From: Luteimonas rhizosphaericola
GTDB taxonomy: Bacteria > Pseudomonadota > Gammaproteobacteria > Xanthomonadales > Xanthomonadaceae
Length of the DNA: 64,000 nucleotides
Assembly (NCBI RefSeq): GCF_029888045.1
Contig: NZ_JARXRN010000025.1
Span: 154,368-218,367, forward strand
Direction: 5' to 3'
Shown in pieces: positions 55,228 to 63,909 of the stretch. Position 1 is the first letter of the stretch; every line of letters begins with the position of its first letter. A program made the translations under genes and the position numbers. The notes under the pieces were generated by a model. It made no database searches, was not told where the DNA came from, and was given only the letters and a program-made list of their open reading frames with translations.

Positions 55228-57075
55228 ATGGCCGGAGACCACGAAGACGCGCGCCTGCCGGGAGGCCCGACGGGCGAGGCCGGCGCCGATCTTGCGCGGC
55301 GCGAACGCTGGCAGCTGCTGGCCCTCGCGCTGCTGGGCCACGGGGTGGTGGCCGGCCTGCTGCTGCTGGCGCTGGCGCCGTTCGCACTGGTGGCGGTGCA
55401 CCTGGCCGTGCGTGGCGCGTCGCTGGCACCGCAGCATGCCTACGTGCTGCTGTTGCCGGCGGTGGTGGCCGCGGTGGTGCTGCGCGCGCTGTGGGTGCGC
55501 TTCGAGCCGCCGCCGGGCTATCGGCTGTCGCCCGGCGAGGCGCCGCTGCTGGAGGCGGAAGTCGAGCGCCTGCGACAGGACACCGATGCGCCGCCGCTCG
55601 ACGCCATCGTCATCGACGGAGACTTCAACGCCAAGGCGGCGAGCATCCCGCGCGTGCTGGGGCTGCTCGGCCATCGCCACGTGCTGGTGCTCGGGCTGCC
55701 GCTGATGCGCGCGCTCGGTCGCGAGGAACTGTCCGCGGTGATCGCGCACGAGTTCGGCCACTTCGGTGCGCGCGACGGCCGCTTCGCGGCGTGGATCTAC
55801 CTCTCGCGCGGCACCTGGTACCGGCTGCGCGACGGCATGGCGCGGCACGGATTCGCCTTTGCCTGGCTGCTGGCCCGGTTCTACGGCTGGCTCGCGCCGC
55901 GCTTCGACCTCGCCAGCCGCGCCCTGGCCCGGCGACACGAGTACGCCGCCGACGCTGTGGCGGCCCGTGTGGCAGGCGAGGCCGTGGCCGCGAGCGCGCT
56001 GCTGCGGGTCGAGATCGCCTCGCGCCGGCTCGACGCACGCTTCTGGCCAGGACTGTGGGCCCGGGCGCGCAGCCAGCCGCACCCGCCGGTCCAACTGCAG
56101 GCGCCGCTGCGGCAGGCCATCGAAGGCGGCGCGGTGGCGCTCGACCGCCTGCTCGCCGCGGCCAGGCGCGCGCAGGATCCGCGCGACACCCACCCCACGC
56201 TGGCGCAGCGGCTGGACGCGCTGCGCGTCCCGGCGCGCCTGCTGCCGCCGGCCGAATCGTCCGCGACCCTGCTCGGTGGATTGCAGGACGCGCTCGACCC
56301 GCGCCTGGACACCGCCTGGCGCGAGGACATCCGCGCGCACTGGAATGCGCTGCATGCGGCCGCGGCCCGCGATCGCGTGCGCCTGGCCGAACTCGACGCC
56401 GTCGCCGCGCCGACGGCGGAGCAGCTCGCCGAACATGCGCTGCTGGTCGAGCAGGTGCGCATCGACCTCGACCCGCTGCCGCTCTACGAACGGGCGCTGG
56501 CCGCGGATCCCGCGCGCGTGCTGGCGCTCTTCCGCGCCGGCCTGCTGCAGTTGCGCCGCGGCGCGGCCGACGCCGGCAGCGCGCGCCTGCGGCGGGCGGT
56601 GGAGCTCGATCCCGGCGCCGCAGGCCCGGTGCTGGAGGAACTGCGCGGGATCGAACTCGATCCCGACCTCGACCCGGATACCGCAGCCGAGATCGACTGC
56701 CTGCGCGCCGCCTTCGCCCCGCTGGCCGGCACGCACGTCGACCACGGCGAAGCGCAAGCGCCGGCACTGCTGCCGCACGGCCTCGATCCGGAGGCGCTGC
56801 AGCGGATCGCCCGCCGCCTGGCCTGCGAACCGCGCGTCGCGCGCGCGTGGATCGCGCGCCGGCGCACGGCCCTGCGCGAGGCGCCCGTGCACTACCTGGT
56901 GCTGCTCGACTGGCGCGGCCCGGTGGCCGGCGAGGCGACCGGGCTGGCACCGCTGCAGCAGGCGCTGGCGCCGCCCGGGAGTACCGTCGACATCTTCACC
57001 GGCGCCGGGCAGCGGCGCCTGGCCCGCCAGGTGCGCGCCGCGGGCGGCGATCCGGTCTACCGCAAGGCGCGCTGA
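55228..57075 (+). CDS. M48-family zinc metallopeptidase, membrane-anchored
   Basis: 615 residues from the ATG at 55228; an alternative ATG at 55198 is in frame but less supported. Two hydrophobic segments (about 30-55 and 70-95) precede the peptidase domain with zinc motif HEFGH (174-178) and the later ARRHEYAAD third ligand region. The C-terminal half (about 310-615) is soluble and has tetratricopeptide-like helices (LYERALAADPARVLALFRAGLLQ is one such, read in pieces). The architecture recalls HtpX/BepA-like quality-control peptidases. Substrate unknown. Confidence 0.85.
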   Translation: MAGDHEDARLPGGPTGEAGADLARRERWQLLALALLGHGVVAGLLLLALAPFALVAVHLAVRGASLAPQHAYVLLLPAVVAAVVLRALWVRFEPPPGYRLSPGEAPLLEAEVERLRQDTDAPPLDAIVIDGDFNAKAASIPRVLGLLGHRHVLVLGLPLMRALGREELSAVIAHEFGHFGARDGRFAAWIYLSRGTWYRLRDGMARHGFAFAWLLARFYGWLAPRFDLASRALARRHEYAADAVAARVAGEAVAASALLRVEIASRRLDARFWPGLWARARSQPHPPVQLQAPLRQAIEGGAVALDRLLAAARRAQDPRDTHPTLAQRLDALRVPARLLPPAESSATLLGGLQDALDPRLDTAWREDIRAHWNALHAAAARDRVRLAELDAVAAPTAEQLAEHALLVEQVRIDLDPLPLYERALAADPARVLALFRAGLLQLRRGAADAGSARLRRAVELDPGAAGPVLEELRGIELDPDLDPDTAAEIDCLRAAFAPLAGTHVDHGEAQAPALLPHGLDPEALQRIARRLACEPRVARAWIARRRTALREAPVHYLVLLDWRGPVAGEATGLAPLQQALAPPGSTVDIFTGAGQRRLARQVRAAGGDPVYRKAR

Positions 57076-57201
57076 CACCGCGCCACGCCCGGCGCGCGCC
57101 GACGCCAGCGGCCGGACGGGCGGCCGGCGGGCACGCGCGGCGCCGTGGGCGTGCCGCCGCAAGCCCTAGAATGTGCGTTCCCCCGCCCCGGATGCCCGCC
57201 G

Positions 57202-59091
57202 ATGACCGCCTGGTCGACCGAGCACGCGCGCAAGACCTATTCGATCCCGCACTGGTCGGAAGGCTATTACGACGTCGACGACGGCGGCCGCGTGGTGGTG
57301 CGTCCGCTCGGCGCGGACGGGCTCGCGGTGCCGCTGCCGGAGATCGTCGACAAGGCGATGGAGCGGGGCGCGAAGCTGCCGCTGCTGCTGCGCTTTCCCG
57401 ACATCCTCGGCGATCGCCTGCGTCGGCTGCAGGCGGCGTTCGCGCAGGCCCAGGCCGACTCGGACTACACCGGCGGCTACACCGCGGTGTATCCGATCAA
57501 GGTCAACCAGCACGCGGGCGTTGCGGGCACCCTGGCCTCGCACCACGGCGATGGCTTCGGCCTGGAGGCGGGCAGCAAGCCGGAGCTGATGGCGGTGCTG
57601 GCGCTCTCGCGCCCGGGCGGGCTGATCGTGTGCAACGGCTACAAGGACCGCGAATACATCCGCCTGGCGCTGATCGGCCGCAAGCTGGGCCTGGCGACCT
57701 TCATCGTGGTGGAAAAGCCGTCCGAGCTGCCGCTGATCCTGGAAGAGGCGAAGGCGCTCGGGGTGCAGCCCGGCATCGGCGTGCGCATGCGCCTGGCCTC
57801 GCTGGGCGCCGGCAAGTGGCAGAACAGCGGCGGCGACAAGGCCAAGTTCGGCCTGTCCCCGCGCCAGGTGCTGGACCTGTGGAAGACCCTGCGCGACGGC
57901 GGCATGTCCGACGCTCTGGGCCTGCTGCATTTCCACATGGGCTCGCAGATCTCGAACGTGCGCGACATCGCCAACGGCATGCGCGAGGCCACGCGCTATT
58001 TCGTCGAACTCTCGAAGCTGGGCGCGAAGGTCAGCCACGTCGATGTCGGCGGCGGCCTCGGCATCGACTACGAGGGCACGCGTTCGCGCAGCTTCTGTTC
58101 GATCAACTACGGCGTGCACCAGTACGCCTCGACCATCGTCCAGCCGCTCGCCGACGCCTGTGCCGAGCATGGCCTGACGCCGCCGCGCATCGTCACCGAG
58201 TGCGGACGCGCGATGACCGCGCACCACGCAATGCTGGTGGCCAACGTGGTGGAGGTCGAGCAGGCGCCGGAGGGGCGCGTGCCCGACGCGCACGACGACG
58301 AGCCGCACGCGATCGCCTACCTGCGCGAGATCCACGGCGACCTCGACCGCCGCCCGCCGGTGGAACTGTTCCAGGAAGCGCAGCACTTCCACGCCGAGGG
58401 GCTGGCCGCGTACGCGCTCGGCCAGATCGACCTGGTCGCGCGCGCGCGCATCGACGACCTGTTCTACGCCATCGCCCACGGCGTGCGCGCCCGGCTGGAG
58501 TACGGCGAGAAGAGCCACCGCCCGCTGCTGGACGAGCTGGCCGAGCGGCTGGTGGACAAGTACTTCGTCAACTTCAGCGTGTTCGAGTCGATGCCCGACG
58601 TGTGGGCGATCGACCAGGTGTTCCCGATCGTGCCGATCGAGCGCCTGGACGAGACGCCCGACCGGCGTGGCGTGATCGCCGACATGACCTGCGACTCCGA
58701 CGGCAAGATCGACACCTACGTCGAGAACGAGGGCCTGGACACCTCGCTGCCGCTGCATTCGATGCGCCCGGGCGAGCGCTACCGGCTCGGCTTCTTCCTG
58801 GTCGGCGCGTACCAGGAGATCCTGGGCGACATCCACAACCTGTTCGGCGACACCGACGCGGTCGAGGTCCGGCTCAACGACGGCGGCTACGCCATCACCC
58901 AGCAGCGCCGCGGCGACACCACCGACGTGATGCTCGACTACGTCGGCTACAAGCTCGACGACCTGCGCCGGATCTACCGGGCGCGCGTGGGCGCGGCCGA
59001 CCTGTCCAAGTCCGAGGCCACGCGCCTGAACGAGGCGCTGGAAGCCGGCCTCACCGGCTATACCTACCTCGACGACGCGCCGCCGGCGTGA
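57202..59091 (+). CDS. speA: Biosynthetic arginine decarboxylase (SpeA)
   Basis: 629 residues from the ATG at 57202. The PLP lysine is K100 in YPIKVNQ. The glycine loop HVDVGGGLGIDYEG, the substrate-site region MTCDSDGKID and a C-terminal domain starting VGAYQEILGD are as in bacterial SpeA. It converts arginine to agmatine, feeding putrescine synthesis. TAGAAT, a -10-like box, lies about 35 bases upstream without a clear -35. The gene is convergent with the DUF6768 gene, with 9 bases between. Confidence 0.97.
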   Translation: MTAWSTEHARKTYSIPHWSEGYYDVDDGGRVVVRPLGADGLAVPLPEIVDKAMERGAKLPLLLRFPDILGDRLRRLQAAFAQAQADSDYTGGYTAVYPIKVNQHAGVAGTLASHHGDGFGLEAGSKPELMAVLALSRPGGLIVCNGYKDREYIRLALIGRKLGLATFIVVEKPSELPLILEEAKALGVQPGIGVRMRLASLGAGKWQNSGGDKAKFGLSPRQVLDLWKTLRDGGMSDALGLLHFHMGSQISNVRDIANGMREATRYFVELSKLGAKVSHVDVGGGLGIDYEGTRSRSFCSINYGVHQYASTIVQPLADACAEHGLTPPRIVTECGRAMTAHHAMLVANVVEVEQAPEGRVPDAHDDEPHAIAYLREIHGDLDRRPPVELFQEAQHFHAEGLAAYALGQIDLVARARIDDLFYAIAHGVRARLEYGEKSHRPLLDELAERLVDKYFVNFSVFESMPDVWAIDQVFPIVPIERLDETPDRRGVIADMTCDSDGKIDTYVENEGLDTSLPLHSMRPGERYRLGFFLVGAYQEILGDIHNLFGDTDAVEVRLNDGGYAITQQRRGDTTDVMLDYVGYKLDDLRRIYRARVGAADLSKSEATRLNEALEAGLTGYTYLDDAPPA

Positions 59092-59100
59092 GCGGCGCGG

Positions 59101-59484
59101 TCATGCCACGCCTCCGGGCCGCGCGTCCTGCGCCAGTGCCACCCGCAGTTCCACGCGCTTGAGTTCGCGCAGCACGCGGTTGGCTTCCACCCGGGTGCCC
59201 ATCACCGACTTCATCATCGCCGAGTACTGGAACGCCAGCAGCGCCACCACGCCCCAGCGCACCGCCGCGACGGCATCGGTCGCCATCCACAGCTGCCAGA
59301 AGGCGTAGGCGAATCCCGCGAACGCGACCAGCGCGGTGACGTAGGCCAGCATGCCCACCCAGCCTTCCGGGCCGCGGAACAGCCCGAGCGCCTGGCGGAT
59401 GTAGCCGGGTTCGCCATGGCGCGCCAGCAGGGCGCGGTCCTCCTCGGTGAGCGCGCGGTGGATCAGGTCGTCGGTTTCGTTCAT
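59101..59484 (-). CDS. DUF6768 family membrane protein, partner of the ECF sigma factor
   Basis: 127 residues. A charged N-terminus (NETDDLIHRALTEEDRALL) precedes two membrane helices (about 43-65 and 72-92) and a cytoplasmic helical tail. The ATG overlaps the sigma factor stop (ATGA), so translation is coupled. In this coupled position it could be an atypical anti-sigma or sensor protein, although no zinc-anti-sigma motif is present. Family name is from recall. Confidence 0.8.
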   Translation of the reverse strand: MNETDDLIHRALTEEDRALLARHGEPGYIRQALGLFRGPEGWVGMLAYVTALVAFAGFAYAFWQLWMATDAVAAVRWGVVALLAFQYSAMMKSVMGTRVEANRVLRELKRVELRVALAQDARPGGVA

Positions 59485-60035
59485 TTCGTTGCTCCTTCCA
59501 GTCGTGCGCGGATGCGTTGCCGCGCGTGCATGAGCCGGGTCTTCACGGTCCCCGGCGGGATGTCCAGGGCGATCGCGATCTCCGCAACGCCCAGGTGTTC
59601 GAGGTGGAACAGCGCCAGCGCCGCGCGCTGTGCGGCCGGCAGCTCGCGCATCGCGGCCAGCACCTGCGCCACGGCGACCGACTGCTCGCCCTCGTCCACG
59701 GCCGTCGCATCGGTCCGGTCCGCCGCCAGTGCGGCCAGGCCCTCGCGTTCGCGTCGCGCATGGCCGAAGCCGCGCTGGCAGCGGCGGGTCACGATCCGCA
59801 GCGCCCAGGCCGGGAACGCGACCACGTCGTCGAGACCGCGCAGGCCGCGCATGATCTCGATCCAGGCATCCTGGACCGCGTCGCGCGCGCGGTCGGGATC
59901 CCCCGTCAGGCGCCAGGCGTGGCGCTCGAGCCGCGGCTGCCAGCGCGCCACCAGCCGCTCCCAGGCGGCGCGGTCGCCCGCGCGCGCCGAGGCGGCGAGA
60001 TATTCGTCGTAGATCCTGGCGGCATCGCGCGGCAC
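59481..60035 (-). CDS. ECF-type RNA polymerase sigma factor
   Basis: 184 residues from the GTG at 60035, with GGGGAG upstream. Region 2 (about 15-85, with RDAVQDAWIEIMRGL) and region 4 (about 125-180, with LFHLEHLGVAEIAIALDIP and TVKTRLMHARQRIR) are complete. It is probably held inactive by, or linked to, the membrane protein encoded 3' with a 4-base overlap. A CGTCCGGC palindrome 34-50 bases upstream of the start may be an operator. Confidence 0.92.
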   Translation of the reverse strand: MPRDAARIYDEYLAASARAGDRAAWERLVARWQPRLERHAWRLTGDPDRARDAVQDAWIEIMRGLRGLDDVVAFPAWALRIVTRRCQRGFGHARREREGLAALAADRTDATAVDEGEQSVAVAQVLAAMRELPAAQRAALALFHLEHLGVAEIAIALDIPPGTVKTRLMHARQRIRARLEGATK

Positions 60036-60068
60036 CGGTCGCTCCCCTGGCGTGATGCAGGAAGGTGG

Positions 60069-60085
60069 CGTCCGGCGGCCGGACG
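60069..60085. promoter_or_regulatory. Palindrome in ECF sigma upstream region
   Basis: CGTCCGGC-G-GCCGGACG is a perfect 8-bp inverted repeat with a one-base centre, 34-50 bases before the sigma start. Just upstream on the minus strand is TTGAACC, close to the GGAACC -35 core of many ECF promoters. Function is inferred. Confidence 0.4.
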
Positions 60086-60141
60086 GTTCAATGCCGCGGT
60101 GCTGCCGCCGTTCCGGCGGGGTCGCCGGCGGCGGCCCCGGC

Positions 60142-61506
60142 CTAGGCCGGCCGCAACTCCGACACCAGGGTGGGCAGCAGTTCCGATACCGTGGGGTGGA
60201 CGGGGACGGTACGCCGCAGCTGGTCGGCGGTGGCGCCGACGCTGATCATGTCGATCAGGCCGTGGACGGCCTCGTCCCCCCCGGTGCCGAGGATGGCGGC
60301 GCCGAGCATGCGCCCGGTGGCGGCGTCGGCGACCACCTTCATGATGCCCCGGGTCTCGTCCTTTTCGATCGCCCGACCCACGCGACGCATCGGTCGGGTG
60401 GCGACCAGCAGCGGCCGGCCGCTCGCCGCGGCCTCGCGCTGCGTCATGCCCACGCGGCCCAGCGGCGGATCGATGAACAGCGCGTAGGCCGGCACCCGGT
60501 CGCCGACCCTGCGCGACTCGCCGTCGAGCAGGTTGGCCGCGACGATCTCGTAGTCGTTGTAGGCGGTGTGGGTGAACGCGCCGCGGCCGTTGCAGTCGCC
60601 CAGCGCCCAGATCCCGGGCGCGCTGGTCTGCAGGCCGTCGTCGACGGTGATGTAGCCCTTCGCGTCGACCGCCACGCCGGCGCGCTCCAGGGCGAGGTCG
60701 TCGGTGTTGGGCCGGCGCCCCACCGCCACCAGCACATGGCTGGCGTCCAGGCGCTCGCCATCGACCTCCACGTCGATGCCCCCGGCCGCGGGCGCGAAGC
60801 GCATGGCCGAGACGCCGGTGCGGATGGCGATGCCCTCGCCCTCCAGGATCTCGCGCACCGCCGTCGAGACGTCGTCGTCCTCGCGGCCGACCAGGGCGGG
60901 GCCGCGTTCGAGCACGGTCACCTCGGCGCCGAAACGGCGATGGATCTGCGCGAACTCCAGCCCGATGTAGCTGCCGCCCACGATCACCAGGTGCCGCGGC
61001 ACGCGGTCCAGGCGCAGGATCGAGGTATTGGTGAGGTACGGGACGCGGTCGAGCCCGGGCAGGTCCGGCACCAGCGCGCGGCCACCGACGTTGAGGAACA
61101 CCTGGTCGCCGGTGATCGTCTCGTCGCCCACGCGCAGCGTGCGCGGCCCTTCGAAGCGGGCGTGGCCGTGGAGCAGGGTGCAGCCGTCCATGCCTTGGAG
61201 CCAGTCGGCGACGCCACGGCGCGCGTTGGACGAGACCGTGTCGGCGCGGCTGCGGACCCTGGCCATGTCGATCCCGACCGCGCCGCCGGTGAGCACGCCG
61301 AAGTCCGCCGCCCGGCGCGCGAGGTGGGCCACGCGCGCGCTGGCCACCAGGGTCTTGGTCGGCATGCAGCCGGTGTTGACGCAGGTGCCGCCGGGCAGCT
61401 TGCGCTCCACCACCGCCACCGACCGTCCTGCCGCGGTGAGGCGCGCGGCGAGCGGCGGCCCGGCCTGGCCGGCGCCGACGATGATGACGTCGAAGTGGCG
61501 GCTCAT
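60142..61506 (-). CDS. Pyridine nucleotide-disulfide oxidoreductase (mercuric reductase-like family)
   Basis: 454 residues from the ATG at 61506. FAD site GAGQAGPPLAARL, redox-active disulfide GGTCVNTGCMPTKT (Cys42, Cys47), NAD(P) site GGSYIGLEFAQIHRRFG and C-terminal dimer interface HPTVSEL. Mercuric reductases carry a C-terminal Cys pair and often an N-terminal HMA domain; both are absent here, so Hg(II) reduction is unlikely. It could be a dihydrolipoamide- or quinone-type reductase. Its ATG overlaps the stop of the DUF4126 gene by 4 bases. Confidence 0.9.
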   Translation of the reverse strand: MSRHFDVIIVGAGQAGPPLAARLTAAGRSVAVVERKLPGGTCVNTGCMPTKTLVASARVAHLARRAADFGVLTGGAVGIDMARVRSRADTVSSNARRGVADWLQGMDGCTLLHGHARFEGPRTLRVGDETITGDQVFLNVGGRALVPDLPGLDRVPYLTNTSILRLDRVPRHLVIVGGSYIGLEFAQIHRRFGAEVTVLERGPALVGREDDDVSTAVREILEGEGIAIRTGVSAMRFAPAAGGIDVEVDGERLDASHVLVAVGRRPNTDDLALERAGVAVDAKGYITVDDGLQTSAPGIWALGDCNGRGAFTHTAYNDYEIVAANLLDGESRRVGDRVPAYALFIDPPLGRVGMTQREAAASGRPLLVATRPMRRVGRAIEKDETRGIMKVVADAATGRMLGAAILGTGGDEAVHGLIDMISVGATADQLRRTVPVHPTVSELLPTLVSELRPA

Positions 61507-61967
61507 GCCAACGTCCGCAGCAGCAGCCACGCACCGGCGATGGCGACCGTGTCCTCGATCAGGGCGGCGGGCAGGTCGCGACCGAACCTCGCCGCCAGGC
61601 GTGCGCGCATCGCACGGCCGCCCAGGGTGCCGCCAATGGCGCCGATCAGGCCCGCCACGAGCCCGCCGATCCATGGCGCGCCCGAACCGAGCGCCAGCAG
61701 GGCCCCGGCCGCCGCCCCCACCACCAGCCGGGTCCCGAACTGCAGCGGCACGGTCCGGCTCGGGGTCGACGGCAGCTTGTCGGCCACCAGTTCGCCCACC
61801 GCCAGCAGGGTCAGGATCCACGGTGCCCAGGCATGGCCGAGGATCGCGAGCCAGCTGTCGCCGAAATCGAGCCAGCCCACGCGCGTCGCCCAGGCCACGG
61901 CGGCCAGCGGCAGCATGGCGCGGAGGCCCGACACGATGCCGAGCAGCAAGGCCACCAGGAAGATCAT
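61503..61967 (-). CDS. DUF4126 domain membrane protein
   Basis: 154 residues from the ATG at 61967, with AGGAG upstream. The protein is mostly membrane helices (about 1-22, 40-60, 72-110 with repeated Gly and 130-150). The DUF4126 pattern GIVSGLRAMLPLAAVAW lies at the N-terminus and GRAMRARLAARFGRDLPAAL in the tail. Function unknown. It is translationally coupled (ATGA) to the disulfide oxidoreductase gene downstream, so the two may form a membrane redox pair. Confidence 0.85.
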   Translation of the reverse strand: MIFLVALLLGIVSGLRAMLPLAAVAWATRVGWLDFGDSWLAILGHAWAPWILTLLAVGELVADKLPSTPSRTVPLQFGTRLVVGAAAGALLALGSGAPWIGGLVAGLIGAIGGTLGGRAMRARLAARFGRDLPAALIEDTVAIAGAWLLLRTLA

Positions 61968-62377
61968 CGCGGGCTCCTGTGCTGCGAAGGGGCGGACGCG
62001 CCGGCGTCGCCGCCGGCAGACCCAGCCTACTCCTTCCGAGCGTCGTCGCGCCCGCGCCACACGACCATCGCCGATGCCGCCGCACCCGCGCAGCCCGGGC
62101 AGGAGGCGCACCCGGGGGTGTCCTCCCGCGTCGATCACGCATGGGGGCGCGCCCCCCGGCACCCGTCTCCAGGCTCGCCCGGCCGATCCATCCTTCCCGC
62201 GACTCGCCCCTCACCGCCGCCCCGAGGGCACCTGGCGGGGCGCCGTGCCGGCAGCCGCGTAGCCCGGGTAAGCGCAGCGCACCCGGGACCATCTCCACTT
62301 CGCTCGTGAAGTCCAACCTGCCGGCGGCCGTCTCCGGCCCTCACCGGGCGACGCCTCCCCGGTGGGCGAGCCGCCCT
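61968..62377. other. Intergenic region with REP elements
   Basis: About 410 bases without a supportable gene. A type-B REP on the plus strand (62259-62287, GTAGCCCGGGTAAGCG...) and a degenerate relative at 62091-62116 are present. Nothing else was found. Confidence 0.55.
62259..62287 (+). repeat. REP element, type B
   Basis: Starts GTAGCCCGGGTAAGCG and ends GCACCCGGG. It is a shorter stem than type A, 29 bp, and the same type seen inverted in the 30340-30709 array. Confidence 0.7.
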
Positions 62378-63697
62378 TCAGCGCCGCCGTTCCCATCGGG
62401 TCCGCCGTGGCGCCGTTTCCGGCAGACGCAGCAGCACCGGCAACACGGCTACCCCGACTACCGCGATCATCGCCCCCGGCGCCAGCGCCCAGCCGGTACG
62501 TTCCACCAGCACCTGCGCCAGGAACGGCGTCAGCCCGCCGAACAGCGCGGTCGCGGTGGTGGCGCCGAAGGCCAGCCCGCTCAGGCGGCCTTCCCCCGGA
62601 AACTGCTCGGCGGTGGCCACCGCGCCCACCGCGCTGACGCCGCCGGCCACGCAGGCCAGCAGCAGGGCGCCGGCCAGCGCCGTGTCGGCCGACCCGCGCG
62701 CCATCATCGCGAACAACGTGATCGGCAGCAGCGCGCTGCACAGCGCCAGCGCCACCAGCACCGCGCGGCGGCCGGCATGGTCGGAAACCAGCCCGAACAG
62801 CGGCGTCACCAGGATCACCGCCACGGCCGCCCACGTGGACAGCCCCAGCGAGACGCCCTCGCTGAACGTGCCCACCGAGGTCAGGAACGCGGGCACGTAG
62901 GTGATGCCGACGTAGTAGGTGATCGAGCCCAGCGCGGAGATCGCGAAGCCGCGCGCGATGCCCGCGCGGTGGAACCTGAGCGCATGCCGCAGGGGACTGG
63001 CCGGGATGCTGCCTTCGCGCCGCTGGCGCTCGAACTCCGGCGATTCCTGCATCCGTGCCCGTGCGATCCACACCGTGCCGGCGAGCGCCGCGCCGACGAA
63101 GAACGGGATGCGCCAGCCCCAAGCGTCGAGCGACTGCGCGTCGAGCAGGTTCACCGTGAGCGCCGACACCGCGACCGCGAGCAGCGCGCCGACTTCCGCC
63201 GCCGCGGCGGCCAGCGAGGTCACCAGCCCGCGCCGGCCGCGCGGCGCGCCTTCCAGCAGGTAGGCGACCACGCCGGTGTATTCGCCGCCCACCGCGAAGC
63301 CCATCACGCAGCGCAGCAGGATGATCGCCACGCCGGCGGCGGAACCGATCTGCGCATGCGTCGGCATCAGCGCCATCGCCAGCATCGCAGCGGTCATCAC
63401 CGCGACCGACAGCAGCATCATCCGCCGCCGTCCGCCGCGATCGCCGAGGTGGCCGAAGAACAGCGCGCCCAGCGGCCGCATCAGGTAGGCGACCGCGAAC
63501 CCGCCCAGGGTGGCGATGAGCGAGGACTCGCCGCCGCCGAAGAACACGCGCGACAGCACCGTCGACAGGTACAGGTACAGGGTGAAGTCGTACCACTCCA
63601 CGATCGTCGACAGCGCGGCGACCGCCATCGAGCCGCGGGACACGGGGCGATGGCCGGCGTCGCGCGTGGCCGGGGCGTCAGGCGCGGCGTCCGCCAT
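62378..63697 (-). CDS. MHS-type MFS transporter (metabolite:H+ symporter)
   Basis: 439 residues from the ATG at 63697. Twelve membrane helices. TM1 has STIVEWYDFTLYLYL, typical of MHS (ProP/ShiA-like) transporters, and the motif A loop GHLGDRGGRRRMM follows TM2. The substrate is likely a small organic acid, betaine or dicarboxylate; none can be named. The start codon has no ribosome-binding site of its own but overlaps the stop of a 12-codon upstream ORF (TGATG). Confidence 0.88.
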   Translation of the reverse strand: MADAAPDAPATRDAGHRPVSRGSMAVAALSTIVEWYDFTLYLYLSTVLSRVFFGGGESSLIATLGGFAVAYLMRPLGALFFGHLGDRGGRRRMMLLSVAVMTAAMLAMALMPTHAQIGSAAGVAIILLRCVMGFAVGGEYTGVVAYLLEGAPRGRRGLVTSLAAAAAEVGALLAVAVSALTVNLLDAQSLDAWGWRIPFFVGAALAGTVWIARARMQESPEFERQRREGSIPASPLRHALRFHRAGIARGFAISALGSITYYVGITYVPAFLTSVGTFSEGVSLGLSTWAAVAVILVTPLFGLVSDHAGRRAVLVALALCSALLPITLFAMMARGSADTALAGALLLACVAGGVSAVGAVATAEQFPGEGRLSGLAFGATTATALFGGLTPFLAQVLVERTGWALAPGAMIAVVGVAVLPVLLRLPETAPRRTRWERRR

Positions 63698-63735
63698 CAG
63701 CAGGCGACGGATCCGCGAATGCGTTCGGTTGACAT
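63697..63735 (-). CDS. Possible 12-codon leader peptide of the MHS transporter gene
   Basis: ATG at 63735 encodes MSTERIRGSVAC and ends with a TGA that shares its A with the transporter ATG. AGGA of CAGGACC lies at suitable spacing upstream. The layout suggests translational coupling or attenuation. The peptide is too short to judge by composition. Confidence 0.4.
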   Translation of the reverse strand: MSTERIRGSVAC

Positions 63736-63909
63736 GATCCGGTCCTGGAACGGAGGGGGTGCGACGCGACGCGCCCATGCTAGCCGCAGGCCGCGTGGAG
63801 GCCGTGCGCGGGCGGCGCATCGCATCGACGCCGGCGCCACCCGGAGGTCCGGCCAGGTCATCCGGGTCTGTCGGGTCCTCCAGGCACGGAACCCGGCCAG
63901 CAGGGCGGC

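Noticed and set aside
60142-61506. True mercuric reductase
   Set aside because: The N-terminal metal-binding domain and the C-terminal Cys pair are missing, and no merR, merT or merP genes are nearby.
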